Positions 32,702-42,500 of a stretch of 64,000 nucleotides of DNA are shown piece after piece. Within the stretch, counting starts at the first letter, position 1, and each line of letters begins with the position of its first letter. Origin of the DNA: an uncultured Prevotellaceae bacterium (GTDB lineage: Bacteria; Bacteroidota; Bacteroidia; Bacteroidales; Bacteroidaceae). The stretch spans positions 124,001 through 188,000 of the forward strand of contig CADASP010000009.1 in the NCBI GenBank assembly GCA_902790625.1, written 5' to 3'. The notes below the pieces were generated by a model. That model was not told the DNA's origin. It searched no databases and worked only from the letters and a program-made list of their open reading frames with translations. Made by a program: the position numbers and the translations under genes.

Positions 32702-34690
32702 TCAGTCATTCCTCATATTGTCGGACACCCACTTGTACAGTTCTGCAAATCCACCGCGATTCATGATTTCATTCACCTGCTTGCGCAGGTTGTTACGCCA
32801 CTGCCCCTTGCCTACGACATTGTAGAGCAAGGCCGAGGCGGCAGGAGCAAATTCGCGTCCAACGAAAGGCACGAGTGTGGCCACCTGAATCTGGTCAGCA
32901 TCGAGTGCCAAATAAGCCTCATAGATGGCACGCGTGGGAATCTTGTGTTCCTTTCGGCGGGCTACATCACGTATGACGGTGGTGGTGGCATTGGCGCTCA
33001 CCACACGCCATTCCTTGTTGGCCTTGCTGCGGATGGACTTCTCCTGGGCTATGAGACGAACGAACATATCAAGCGGCTGTTTGGCATCGTTGTCGCCCGC
33101 TTCTTCTTCCAGAAGGAATGTCCGTGGCCTGGAAACAGCATCATCGGTGATGTCGCGGCGCAGACAGCGGGCCAAGAAATCGATGTTGTCCTGCATTAAC
33201 CTGCGGCCGTGCTCCTGTCCGTGCATGTCGTTCAACATGACATCGGGCAGAAGGTCGTGCTTCATCAGATAAATCATCATGCAGGGGCTACACAGCCTTT
33301 GGATGAAGTAATCCATGCTGTTCTCTGCGGCAGCGGTCGTGCTATAGACAGGGTTCTTGGGATGCTTGATACAATTTATCTCATAGCAGTTGGTCATTAG
33401 TCCATTATCCTCGAAGAACACAGCCATCGGATGGTTTTCATTCTTACCGACGGGCAGCTCGCCGGCAGACAGTTTCAACTCGTTGGTGAGCCACCGCCGA
33501 TGCTCTCGCTCGTTGCGGAAGAAATAGAGCCGCTCGCCGCCATGACTGCTGACGAAATCATCGTACTGACCAACAAAGTCGTGCATGATGTGATGCTCGC
33601 GGCGCATTGCGCTGAGACACTTTTCAACGTACTTTTTCTCTGGCTTCGACCAGAAGCTGGGCCCCAAAAACCTCCACTTGCCACTAAAGCAGATGAGTAC
33701 CCCTGAGAGATGGGTGTTTCGCCGTGCCAACTGCTTCACATTGCCTATGAAGCAGCTTTGGTCGACACTGATGATTTGTCCGAGGAAGTCTTTCAACCTA
33801 ACTTTGCCCTCCTCGCAGTCCACCACCTCGTAGATGCTGAATGGCTTGCTGTCGATATGGTCGATGGCCTCGGCTAGTTTGTCGTCGGGGTCGTCCATGT
33901 CGATGCGTATCATCTCGGCATAGGCATGTTGCGGAGTGACGGAAAGGGGCCACGTTCGTTGCTCAGCCATCGAAAAACATTCGGCAGCATAGACCATGGT
34001 CTCCTTGTCTGCCCCATGCAGCAGATATGTGTATTCGTCTATGAGTTTCTTTTCCGAGTGACGAATTTTGCAGGGCCCAAAATGAAGTCCCGAATAACAA
34101 AATTTGTTATATGGAAGATGTTGGTAAACCACCGCCCCAAGGGACAGTAGCGGCTGAGCCACACAAGAACCGTCGTCACATAGTCGCCACTTGTCTGCGT
34201 TTCTTCGGCATAGAGATAATTGGCCAGCTCTTCGTTGGAGGGTAACTCCTGACTACGTTCCCGCCAAAGATTGAGCAACTTCTCTGCGTGGTTTTTCAAC
34301 GCCTCGTTTGTGGGGTTGAGCACCAGTCCCCCACGCTCCGCCACGCAACTATGCCAGAGCATAAAGCGCATCTCATCAAGCGGGGCTTCAGGGGCATCGG
34401 CTCCCGCAGTAGCATAGAAAGGCAGATAGCAGCCATACATCTTCTGGTACATGTGCTGAAAGGCCTCAAAGAGGTGGAGGCCAGAACGCTTGTCCTCGAA
34501 GAAGAGAGTCAAGTTGATGCAGACATTCCTAAACTGTCGCTCTTCCATGAAGGTGAAATCGCTGAGCAGCAGTTCGTAGATGTCGTTGGCCAGCTGGGCG
34601 TAAACCCGGTCGGTCTCACAGGTCAGATGTCTGGGGTGGCGCCGCTTGATATCGGCAGCGGTAATGGTGTTTATGCTTAGTACTTGTCAT
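32702..34690 (-). pseudogene. DUF3843-like gene broken by a 66-bp repeat insertion
   Basis: Two large open pieces in different frames belong together: 34548-34120 (MEERQFRNVCINLTLFFEDK to CPLGRWFTN) and 34050-32702 (KKLIDEYTYLLHG to YKWVSDNMRND). The segment between, 34052-34117, is a 66-nt repeat also found at 34777-34842, and the insertion changes frame. Upstream of 34548 the reading continues (ITAADIKRRHPRHL, DRVYAQLANDIYELLL) but has no start codon in its frame; the ATG at 34690 is in another frame. DUF3843 is a Bacteroidetes family of unknown function, and my match is from memory. Confidence 0.65.
34052..34117 (-). repeat. 66-bp repeat, copy inserted in the DUF3843-like gene
   Basis: Identical over 66 nt to 34777-34842. 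It contains the palindrome taacaaaatttgtta and the inner attttgcagggcccaaaat. It splits the coding sequence of the DUF3843-like gene. Confidence 0.85.
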
Positions 34691-34720
34691 TTACCCATGG
34701 GGTTTGTCGCATTTTGATTG

Positions 34721-34751
34721 CAAAGGTACGAATAAGCGAGCGAAGAACAAA
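34721..34751 (-). promoter_or_regulatory. Promoter upstream of the DUF3843-like pseudogene
   Basis: Minus strand: TTTG (34751-34748), 19-nt spacer containing tcgctcgcttattcg, then TACCTTTG (34728-34721). The block, including an upstream aaaagaaaaa...cttttgttc hairpin, closely resembles that at 19260-19319. Confidence 0.7.
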
Positions 34752-34776
34752 AGAAAAACTCTTTTTTCTTTTGTTC

Positions 34777-34842
34777 TTCCGAGTGACGAATTTTGCAGGG
34801 CCCAAAATGAAGTCCCGAATAACAAAATTTGTTATATGGAAG
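34777..34842 (-). repeat. 66-bp repeat, upstream copy
   Basis: Exact copy of 34052-34117, located just upstream of the promoter block of the same gene and in the same orientation. Confidence 0.85.
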
Positions 34843-34914
34843 CGAAAGTACCTTCGGCAAATCAACACGTTCAAATTAATCACTGAACTTTGGCTATATT
34901 TCAATAGAAATGAG

Positions 34915-34922
34915 TAATTTTG
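34915..34922 (+). promoter_or_regulatory. Probable -7 element of the 34950 gene
   Basis: TAATTTTG at 34915-34922, 28 nt before the ATG at 34950. TTTG at 34889-34892 gives a 22-nt spacer. Confidence 0.5.
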
Positions 34923-34949
34923 TCGGCAAATTGCAAAAACTCATAAGAT

Positions 34950-35453
34950 ATGGAACTGACAAAATCTGAATACAGACAACTTTCAGACATCATCAGGCGC
35001 GGCATTCTACGCCGCTGCGAGGAATGGCTCAAAGAAACAAAGGAACTGATAGAAAAGGAGTATGATGGCGAAGAAAACGCATTCGACCGCTGTATGAAGG
35101 TGACGAAGCGTTCGAAAGATTATTTCAAGGAGGCCATGAGTCGCGAGGAATATTACCGCAAGTCCATGATGCCTATTGGAATAGGGCAACTGTTGTTCGA
35201 AGGCTATATCACCATGGACGACTTGAAAGAACTGCGTCCCGAAGTGCAAGCTGACCTATGTCTATCTCGAAATGCCCAAGTTCAACAAGACCGAGGACGA
35301 ACTGGTTTCCATGTACGACAAATGGCTCTTCGTACTGAAGAACCTGACACGCCTGATGGAACGCCCCGCCGCTTTGCAGGAGCGCATCTTCCAGCGGGTC
35401 TTCGACCTGGCCGAAATAGCCCGCTTCACCCCCGACGAGTCAAGAAACTATGA
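34950..35453 (+). CDS. Hypothetical helical protein, 3' end replaced by foreign sequence
   Basis: The first ~100 residues (MELTKSEYRQLSDIIRRGIL to MDDLKELRPEVQA) are a charged alpha-helical protein that I cannot name; short proteins of this look occur in Prevotella. After about 35249 the frame runs out of frame over a fragment of an Rpn-family nuclease gene, giving an Arg/Pro-rich tail (LPAGLRPGRNSPLHPRR) up to a stop at 35453 that is unlikely to be natural. The gene appears to have been joined to the Rpn fragment by a deletion. Confidence 0.5.
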   Translation: MELTKSEYRQLSDIIRRGILRRCEEWLKETKELIEKEYDGEENAFDRCMKVTKRSKDYFKEAMSREEYYRKSMMPIGIGQLLFEGYITMDDLKELRPEVQADLCLSRNAQVQQDRGRTGFHVRQMALRTEEPDTPDGTPRRFAGAHLPAGLRPGRNSPLHPRRVKKL

Positions 35454-35673
35454 AGAGAGCCTAAAGCAATATCGCGATTTACGCAATGTGGTCAACTCTG
35501 CTGAACGAAGAGGACGGGAAGAAGGACGAATAGAAGGACTCGAAGAAGGAAGGGAAGAGGGCCGCATGGAGACGAATCGCGAGAATGCCCGCCGCATGAA
35601 GGCCAAGGGCTTTGCCATCAAGGACATCGTCAACATTACAGGTATTGCAGAGCAGGAAATCGAATCTCTATAG
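35249..35673 (+). pseudogene. C-terminal fragment of an Rpn-family recombination-promoting nuclease / PD-(D/E)XK transposase
   Basis: In its own frame the region encodes LTYVYLEMPKFNKTEDELVS, DKWLFVLKNLTRLMERPAAL, FDLAEIARFTPDESRNYEES and a Glu/Arg/Gly-rich coiled tail (EEGRIEGLEEGREEGR), then IKDIVNITGIAEQEIESL. This is the C-terminal half of Bacteroidetes Rpn/PDDEXK family transposase proteins. The N-terminal nuclease half, with its catalytic residues, is missing; homology begins abruptly at the junction with the upstream gene. Not functional. Confidence 0.75.
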
Positions 35674-35761
35674 CTTGCGGTTGAAATTGAAAATCACGAT
35701 GAGCGCAGCGAACAACCTTCGCCGCGCTCATTGTGCTGGAATGGATTGGCAGTTAAAAGCC

Positions 35762-36820
35762 CTAATTGGGGAATTTCTCCGACATCCTCTTGTAGAAGTC
35801 CTGCTGCTCAGCGTCGCCGACGGGCTGTATGCCAGTCAGCAGCTGCTGCATCTGCTCTATGTCGCGGGTGATGTGGTAGCCCAGCGCCTTGCGGGTGTCT
35901 ACGCATTTCTTCAGCTCGTAGGCGGCGCGGGGCTTGTCGCGGTCGATGAGCAGATGGGCCAGCGCAAGGCGGTAGCCCGTGCGAAACTTCTCCTGACGCT
36001 GGTTCTGGATGGCCCTGCAATACAGGGCGGCCTTCGGCCCTGGCTCATCGGTCAGCTCGGCCAGCTCAGCATAAAGGTAGCTGTCGCGGCTGCGCATCAG
36101 CAGTTCGCGGTAGATGGCGACGGCCTTCTCGCGCTCGCCCATCACGGTATACACCACCGCCATATAGCGCCGGTTGTGCTTATCGCGCGGATTGCGCCGC
36201 ATGGCCTCCTGCAGCAGCGGCATCACCTGTAGGCAACTCGACAACACCTCGTCGTGCGATAGCGGTGCTCTCCGCGTGACGAAGTCGCCATACATCTGCT
36301 CCTGCAACTCGTGGAAGGCACAGGTGAGCACCTGCTGGGCTACGGAGGGGATGGGATGGCTCGGCTGCCCAGCGACAGCAGGCGCGATGATGGTCTTCCA
36401 GTCTTCATCGCTCAACTGCTCCACCTTCAGCTGCTCCACAAAGCCCAGCATGCTGAACGCTCGGTCCTCCTTGTCGAGTGCCACCGCTGCATGAAGGATG
36501 CTGCTGAGCGCCTTGCCATCCCTGTTGTCAACATTCGGCAGCACCTTCAGCAGGGCCTTGAATATCTTCTCCGCCTCGTCGAGTCGCTTTTGGCGTTCCA
36601 CCGCCCTCTGCCGCACCTCGGCAGGGTCAGCGCCGGCGCCACCTTGTGCGTGCAGCTCCTTCAGTTCCTTGAGTCGTTTCTTCAAGATGTCGCTTGCCGT
36701 CCAGAACATGCACAGCGTGGTGTATTTCCCCTTGTGCACGGCATACATCGGGCGTATGGCCTCATACGCCTCTTCTATCTTTCCCTGCTTCCGCAGCTCA
36801 AACACTTCTTTTACAGTCAT
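35762..36820 (-). CDS. TPR-like protein sharing its N-terminus with the YraN fusion
   Basis: A 352-residue all-helical protein with TPR-like units (e.g. DKHNRRYMAVVYTVMGEREK, DSYLYAELAELTDEPGPKAA). Its first ~55 residues and a later stretch (DEAEKIFKALLKVLPNV) align closely with the N-terminal ~80 residues of the YraN-like protein at 6962-7663, with a 30-residue insertion between them (HAQGGAGADPAEVRQRAVER). Such helical repeats usually mediate protein contacts. It is a single gene with no clear operon partner, next to decayed accessory genes. Confidence 0.75.
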   Translation of the reverse strand: MTVKEVFELRKQGKIEEAYEAIRPMYAVHKGKYTTLCMFWTASDILKKRLKELKELHAQGGAGADPAEVRQRAVERQKRLDEAEKIFKALLKVLPNVDNRDGKALSSILHAAVALDKEDRAFSMLGFVEQLKVEQLSDEDWKTIIAPAVAGQPSHPIPSVAQQVLTCAFHELQEQMYGDFVTRRAPLSHDEVLSSCLQVMPLLQEAMRRNPRDKHNRRYMAVVYTVMGEREKAVAIYRELLMRSRDSYLYAELAELTDEPGPKAALYCRAIQNQRQEKFRTGYRLALAHLLIDRDKPRAAYELKKCVDTRKALGYHITRDIEQMQQLLTGIQPVGDAEQQDFYKRMSEKFPN

Positions 36821-36838
36821 AATGCCTTCCGCTTTTAA

Positions 36839-37228
36839 TCATTTGCATGAAAAAGAAATAACCAAAGGAATGTGTAGCACGCTCGTCGCCCACTGCCGGA
36901 ACTGGGTGGCCCGAATGCTGTTCACGCGATAGCCAACACTGATAACTGCATCCAGATTGTAATACTGAGTATTATACTCCTTACTGTCCGTTGCAGTTCG
37001 TCGGAATATCCGACAAACTGAATCCTTTGTCAGTTCTCCAGTACTGAAAGCATTTAGCAAGTGTTCCGCTATTGTTGAGCGTCCCTTGTCATACAATGCT
37101 GCTATAGCATCTTGTGTACACCAGATAGTTTCATCGGCAAACATTACTTCAATGCCCTGCTCCTTGCTCTCTGCTTGGAAGAAAAGGAACTTAGTCGTGC
37201 TGTTTCGTATCTCACGTTTTTTCGCCAT
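36839..37228 (-). pseudogene. RhuM-family (virulence RhuM / Fic-associated) protein, C-terminally truncated
   Basis: A 129-residue product opening MAKKREIRNSTTKFLFFQAE, then IEVMFADETIWCTQDAIAAL, TIAEHLLNAFSTGELTKDSV and VISVGYRVNSIRATQFRQWA, the conserved core of RhuM proteins (normally about 330 residues). After FRQWATSVL the family sequence stops and a short unrelated tail (HIPLVISFSCK) follows. The remainder is absent; the TPR-protein gene begins 19 nt downstream. A good promoter is still present upstream. Confidence 0.75.
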
Positions 37229-37343
37229 ATTCGGTTATCAGTTCAATAACGACTTTCTGATTGGTAATTATAGCAACCCATCGTGTGGTTGTAGCAGGTA
37301 ATCCCTTCCTAACTATATTTCCCTCTGTTTGCTACTTTAGGTG

Positions 37344-37375
37344 CAAAGTTAACACATATTTCCGATACTCGCAAA
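37344..37375 (-). promoter_or_regulatory. Promoter upstream of the RhuM remnant
   Basis: Minus strand TTTG (37375-37372), 20-nt spacer, TAACTTTG (37351-37344). Between it and the CRISPR array (37376-37493) I see AT-rich sequence and no gene. Confidence 0.65.
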
Positions 37376-37493
37376 TTATGCAAACCATTTTAATTTCTAA
37401 GCACGAAAATAGTCTTTTCAACATGAATGGGATAGCTACTAAGAAAAATGAGGAATAAAGTATCATTATCCCACATGATTTTTCATTATAAAC

Positions 37494-38752
37494 ATCTACG
37501 AATAGTAGAAATTATAGTGGCATATAGCCGTGCCTTCCATTTCTTTTTCGAGATGAATCTACAAATAGTAGAAATTATAGTGGCATATAGCCATCTCGTG
37601 CGTGCCGTCTATCCAATCGAATCTACGAATAGTAGAAATTATAGTGGCATATAGCCTGCTCGGCCATAGCTGCAGCGGAATACCAATCTACGAATAGTAG
37701 AAATTATAGTGGCTTGTAGCCCCCCAACGGCACAGGCGACTTCCTCAACCTATCTACGAATAGTAGAAATTATAGTGGCTTGTAGCCGCGCAGACACACT
37801 CGCCAAGTACGTCGAATCTACGAATAGTAGAAATTATAGTGGCTTGTAGCCCTGCGTCAGGACATCATCTGGCATAAGCATCTACGAATAGTAGAAATTA
37901 TAGTGGCTTGTAGCCCTGTCACTCGTAGAGGACATGCAAGACATCTACGAATAGTAGAAATTATAGTGGCTTGTAGCCAAAGACGGCAATCTGCGAGATG
38001 AGTAATCTACGAATAGTAGAAATTATAGTGGCTTGTAGCCCAGACTATTATGCAGGAAACTGTGAGATCTACGAATAGTAGAAATTATAGTGGCTTGTAG
38101 CCTCGGATGACCGTCTGCACCTTCTTCGTGTTATCTACGAATAGTAGAAATTATAGTGGCTTGTAGCCGCCGCTGGAAAGATTATATCAAGAAGTATCTA
38201 CGAATAGTAGAAATTATAGTGGCTTGTAGCCCTCGCAAGAAATGAGCACTCGGGTTTACTGATCTACGAATAGTAGAAATTATAGTGGCTTGTAGCCGTC
38301 ACCTTCTTGAGGGAGATTGCGATATCTACGAATAGTAGAAATTATAGTGGCTTGTAGCCCAAAGATAGCCGAAGTAGTTCTGAATCTATCTACGAATAGT
38401 AGAAATTATAGTGGCTTGTAGCCAGTCGGCGGGTCGGCACACCTCGCCCAATCTACGAATAGTAGAAATTATAGTGGCTTGTAGCCGGTTGGTTGTGTTT
38501 GAGGCTTATTTTTTTGTATCTACGAATAGTAGAAATTATAGTGGCTTGTAGCCTTATGACAGACATAACACAAGAATCCCTAATCTACGAATAGTAGAAA
38601 TTATAGTGGCTTGTAGCCTCGATTCCATCCACTCCCGCCATTTTAACTCTATCTACGAATAGTAGAAATTATAGTGGCTTGTAGCCCTCTCCAGTGATGC
38701 GCCAGTATGCAAGGGAATCTACGAATAGTAGAAATTATAGTGGCTTGTAGCC
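37494..38752 (-). CRISPR. Type V-A CRISPR array: 20 repeats, 19 spacers
   Basis: Twenty 36-nt direct repeats start at 37494, 37557, 37621, 37686, 37752, 37816, 37880, 37943, 38005, 38067, 38133, 38196, 38262, 38324, 38388, 38451, 38518, 38583, 38651 and 38717. Spacers are 26-32 nt. Read on the minus strand each repeat ends AATTTCTACTATTCGTAGAT, the Cas12a crRNA handle with stem TCTAC/GTAGA, so crRNAs are made from the minus strand. The three repeats at 37494-37656 carry a variant 5' part (ggctatatgcc rather than ggctacaagcc) and the second also a loop change, marking the leader-distal end. All spacers differ. Confidence 0.97.
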
Positions 38753-38913
38753 CTACAGGGTGCAAAGATATAAAATAATTATCTATTCACCAAACATTTA
38801 TGACAAAATTTCAAAGAGCACTTTTTACCCACCTTTGTTTAGCATTAATATGCAATATAATGGCAATCAATGACATTCAACAAAGAAAGCGTTAGTAGAC
38901 ACCAAGGTTTACA
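38753..38913 (-). promoter_or_regulatory. CRISPR leader with promoter
   Basis: AT-rich sequence between cas2 and the first (leader-proximal) repeat. Minus strand TTTG (38794-38791), 20-nt spacer, TATCTTTG (38770-38763), placing the expected transcription start just before or at the first repeat. Confidence 0.75.
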
Positions 38914-39186
38914 TTAAAAGTAGACCACATCAGCATCACGATGAATAGCATTCCCAAACTTTTGCACACTTTCCTTTGATGCGTTGAATATCATAACGCT
39001 GTCGGCACCAGTGAACAGCTTGCTGTACTTCTCAACAATTTTTGTCTTAATATTGTTGACAATACGCTGTGTATTGTTCACCTCATAAACAGATAATTGC
39101 AAGCGAATGGCTCCTTGTGAACGTAGCATCTTAGCGAACATCGTTCTCAGTTTGTCATCTTTAATGTCGTAACTCACTATAATCAT
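38914..39186 (-). CDS. cas2: CRISPR-associated endoribonuclease Cas2
   Basis: A 90-residue ferredoxin-like protein: MIIVSYDIKDDKLRTMFAKM with the conserved Asp of Cas2 near residue 7, SQGAIRLQLSVYEVNNTQRI and VMIFNASKESVQKFGN. It is the structural partner of Cas1 in spacer integration. Length is normal and the frame intact. Its ATG overlaps the stop of the cas1 remnant by 4 nt (ATGA). With cas1 gutted, it is unlikely to support acquisition by itself. Confidence 0.93.
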   Translation of the reverse strand: MIIVSYDIKDDKLRTMFAKMLRSQGAIRLQLSVYEVNNTQRIVNNIKTKIVEKYSKLFTGADSVMIFNASKESVQKFGNAIHRDADVVYF

Positions 39187-39368
39187 ATCTCAAATTTAGG
39201 GTATTGGGTGATGTCTTTTCCACCCATAAAACAACGGTAATAGGATTGAACATACTTGAAAATCTCTTGCTTGTATGGCACCAACGCATCAAAGAACAGT
39301 TTGTTGTATTCTTTATTCAAATCCCGCTTCGGAACGGTTACTGGTTCGTTTCTCGTCAACGGTCTCAT
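39183..39368 (-). pseudogene. C-terminal remnant of cas1
   Basis: About 50 recognisable residues remain: KRDLNKEYNKLFFDALVPYK to FMGGKDITQYPKFEI, looking like the C-terminal helices of type V Cas1 (usually about 320-330 residues). All catalytic residues (Glu, His, Asp of the integrase site) are missing. The ATG at 39368 falls inside the cas4 remnant in another frame and is fortuitous. The identity rests on position between cas4 and cas2 and on the ending, and is inferred. Confidence 0.65.
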
Positions 39369-39504
39369 GTGCTATTCGTCCACGGGTCTGTGGCGTGGCA
39401 TGATACACCCCCTCGTCCGTCTCCATATACACATTGTGTAGGTATATGGAATACGGACAGAAGACGAAATCATTGAGCGTTGATATGGCGATATAGTCAT
39501 TCAT
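39313..39504 (-). pseudogene. N-terminal remnant of cas4
   Basis: Encodes MNDYIAISTLNDFVFCPYSI, then YLHNVYMETDEGVYHATPQT and RGRIAHETVDEKR, the start of Cas4 (the FCPxSIYxHN Cys being the first iron-sulfur ligand). After about residue 55 the sequence passes into the cas1 remnant out of frame. The RecB-like nuclease core and the three other Cys ligands are gone. The start overlaps the cas12a stop by 8 nt. A deletion between the 5' part of cas4 and the 3' part of cas1 explains both remnants. Confidence 0.8.
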
Positions 39505-42500
39505 AAGTCGGAGAGAAATATGGCTTGGTTTGTATAAAACGGAACCAGTCTTCGTCCTTAATGTACTTCAGATACCCATTCTCGTCTGTCGGGAAATCAT
39601 AATATAGCCAATAGAGCCCCTTTAACGCTATATTGTATGCGCCATTAGCGTCAGCATCCTTAATTCTCAAGGAATTTTCTTCACCCGTGATGAAAGGTTT
39701 GTCACTTGCAACAGGAGATATTATGTAGTCTTGCTCGTCATTGGAATTTCTCATCTTCAGAAGGAGTTTGAAAAGTCCCCATAGCGCCTGCAGTTTACTT
39801 TCATTTAATGACGATACCGTCTGTACAGACACTTTTTCAAGAGGCAAGTTGGCTTCTTTAAAGAACAATTCGAATTCTTTTGTAAGATCTTTCAGCTCTT
39901 TATTCCTACCGACGATTCTTGAACCATGAGAAGCCAACGTCCAACGGCTTGTATAGTCTGTCTTTACCTTTTTGAACACGTCCTTAGAATAATCGAAAGT
40001 GAAGTAAAACAATCCATCTCTGTATGTAATATCATCGAAAGCCTCAAAGAACTCTCGCAAGCTGTTAGCAGGTTTGTTCATATTGAAAAGGTTGACAAAT
40101 CCCGTGGAGGGGTCAATTTTGGAAGTATAACCCGCTGGTACATAGAATAGCCAACCACTTTGTTTGCCTAATTCTTTGAAACTGCTAAATGGTGCTGTGA
40201 GCTGTAGACCAGATTGTATAGTTCCATATTCCTTTGATGGCGCATCTTTTTTGAAAACAAGATAGTTTAGTTTCTGTATCAGCATCTTTTCAAAGTTCTG
40301 ATAAACTTGTCTCTCTACGTTAAATCGGCCCCTTTTGAAACCAAAGTTTAAGTCTTCTAACACAATAACTGCGTTATACCGAACGACCAACTTCGCTATT
40401 TCATGAACAACCTGAGACAGATAACCAGACTTCAGATCCTTAATTCTCTCTTGTGTTGTCCAGTTTTTTCGAGCTTCATCGCGATTCTTTTCCGTTTGCT
40501 TCAACTTGGTCAGATAATCGAATTTACGTTCGATTCCATCATAAGTTTCTGTTTCAATCAAATTGAAATGGCGAGGAGCTATAAGATTCTCCCCTCTTTG
40601 ATTGATAACAGATACGTATATCAGATTCCTTTCACCACGGTCAATACCTATAATGTTTAAACCTTCTTTGTTATCTCGAAGGATGTTAAGTGTACGCTCG
40701 TTGAACTGTTTCTGCGATGTTGCGGATGCTTTGAAATTGATGGTGATAGGCACATGAAGGAAGAACTTGTGCTCATGGTATCTCTTATCCTTCATCAAAT
40801 CAAACTGAGCTTTTTTGGTCTTAACCAAAGGTAGAAGTTTGACTTCTTCAGGCTTTAGCTCCACTTTCACCCCATTAAAATGACATATCAGTTTCTTATA
40901 AAGCTCCGCATCTATAGGTGTTCCATCAGAGAAAGTCTTATTTACCAAAATAGAACCTTTCTTGTGGACGAAAGCCAATTTCGGAGAGATTGCTTCACGA
41001 TGGAATAATTCAATCCCTTGGCCTGATAGTTTATACACAATATTAGCTATATTATCTTTGGGAAAAATTTCCTCCCAATATAGTGTATGCATATTTGGTG
41101 TGCCTTTAGCCTTCTCTTTATAGTCTTTGTTAGTAATACTAAACAGAAGCAATTTTTTCTCCTTTTGCAAATTATAGAGGAAATCAAAACCTATCGGTCT
41201 AAAAGTTAACAAATAACACATTTCTTGCGTATGTTCGAAAAACTCTTGGATAGAACTATATTCCATAGAGTCTTTCCACATATTTTCAAATGTGTGCTGA
41301 AATGGTCGAAAATCCTCATGTCGTAAAAAACCTATCTTGTAGTAGTCGATAAGTCTTTCTAAATAATCTGGGTGTCGCTCATCAAACTCCCTCTTTGCAG
41401 ATTGTGTTTTGAGGGCTTTCCTTTCTTTGTAAAGCGATTCCACCATTTCTATTGGTAGATGGTATTTGTTGACGGCAGGAGCCCGATTGTCACCTTTTGA
41501 GTTTATAAAAAGTCGAGGGGCATTTCTGTAATCAGCCTTTTGTTGTTGATATATGACTAAATCTGCTGAATTACCAGAATATAATGTCGATATTTCTTCA
41601 TTAGTTAAGTTCTCAAGGTATAGCAACAGATAGTATTTACCGTCTTTGATGACAATAGAACAATCGTTCCATCCGTTGGCTCGTGTTGGTGAATCAAACT
41701 TAAGGAGCATCTTTCCTCGATCGGCAAGTTTGCGGGTGAGATAGCTTTGAACCTTCATATATAAAGGAACAATATGCGAGACCAAAATGGCATCATCAGG
41801 TGATTCAAAAAGTAACTCGTATGGAATATAGAAGTCATCTTTTTCAAGATAAGGAGATTTCTTTCCAAGTCTCAACAGCTCTATTACATGAAATAGTTCC
41901 ATATAGATTTCAAGTACGGACTTTAACACTTCTTTTGCAGCATCTGTCTTTATGGAAATTTTACCTTGTTCGTAATTGGCCTTCAACACGTTGAACTCTG
42001 TGATGCGAGCGTCCATACAGAGTTTTTGCAGCGATTTCTTAGACCACATCTTGTTTTCCGAATCATACTTCCATATAGTGAGGTCAGTAAGAAGTTCCAT
42101 TAGAGAGAGTGGGTGTGCAGATTGTTCCATCAGCTCGTTTTCTACAGCTTTTATTTGAGCCAAAGAAAAACATTTGTTTTCGAGCCAAGCTTCTATTTCT
42201 TTATCTTTTTCTTTTTGGGCTTTCTTAGTATTCCCTGTAACCATAACAGAGCGAAGCTTTTCACCCAAGACATCCCATTTTCCATAAAGTAAGGTTGAGA
42301 GTCTTGACAAGTTTTTGCCTTGAACATATACCTTATTTAAATCCGTATCGCTATCATTCAAAATGTTTAAGGTTTCCTGTATGCGAGCAAATAGATTAGT
42401 TGACTCAAACCTATCGAAGAAAGCAGATACACTATGCATAAGTTCTTCTTCCGAGTTGAACTGCTCTGGCAAAAACGAGATACGCACCCTGTCGCTCAAA

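Noticed and set aside
34677..34904. A 75-codon minus-strand frame upstream of the DUF3843-like gene
   Set aside because: It consists mainly of the 66-bp repeat and promoter block and has no independent similarity.
37448..37654. A small open frame over the first CRISPR repeats
   Set aside because: Created by the periodic repeats; no protein similarity.
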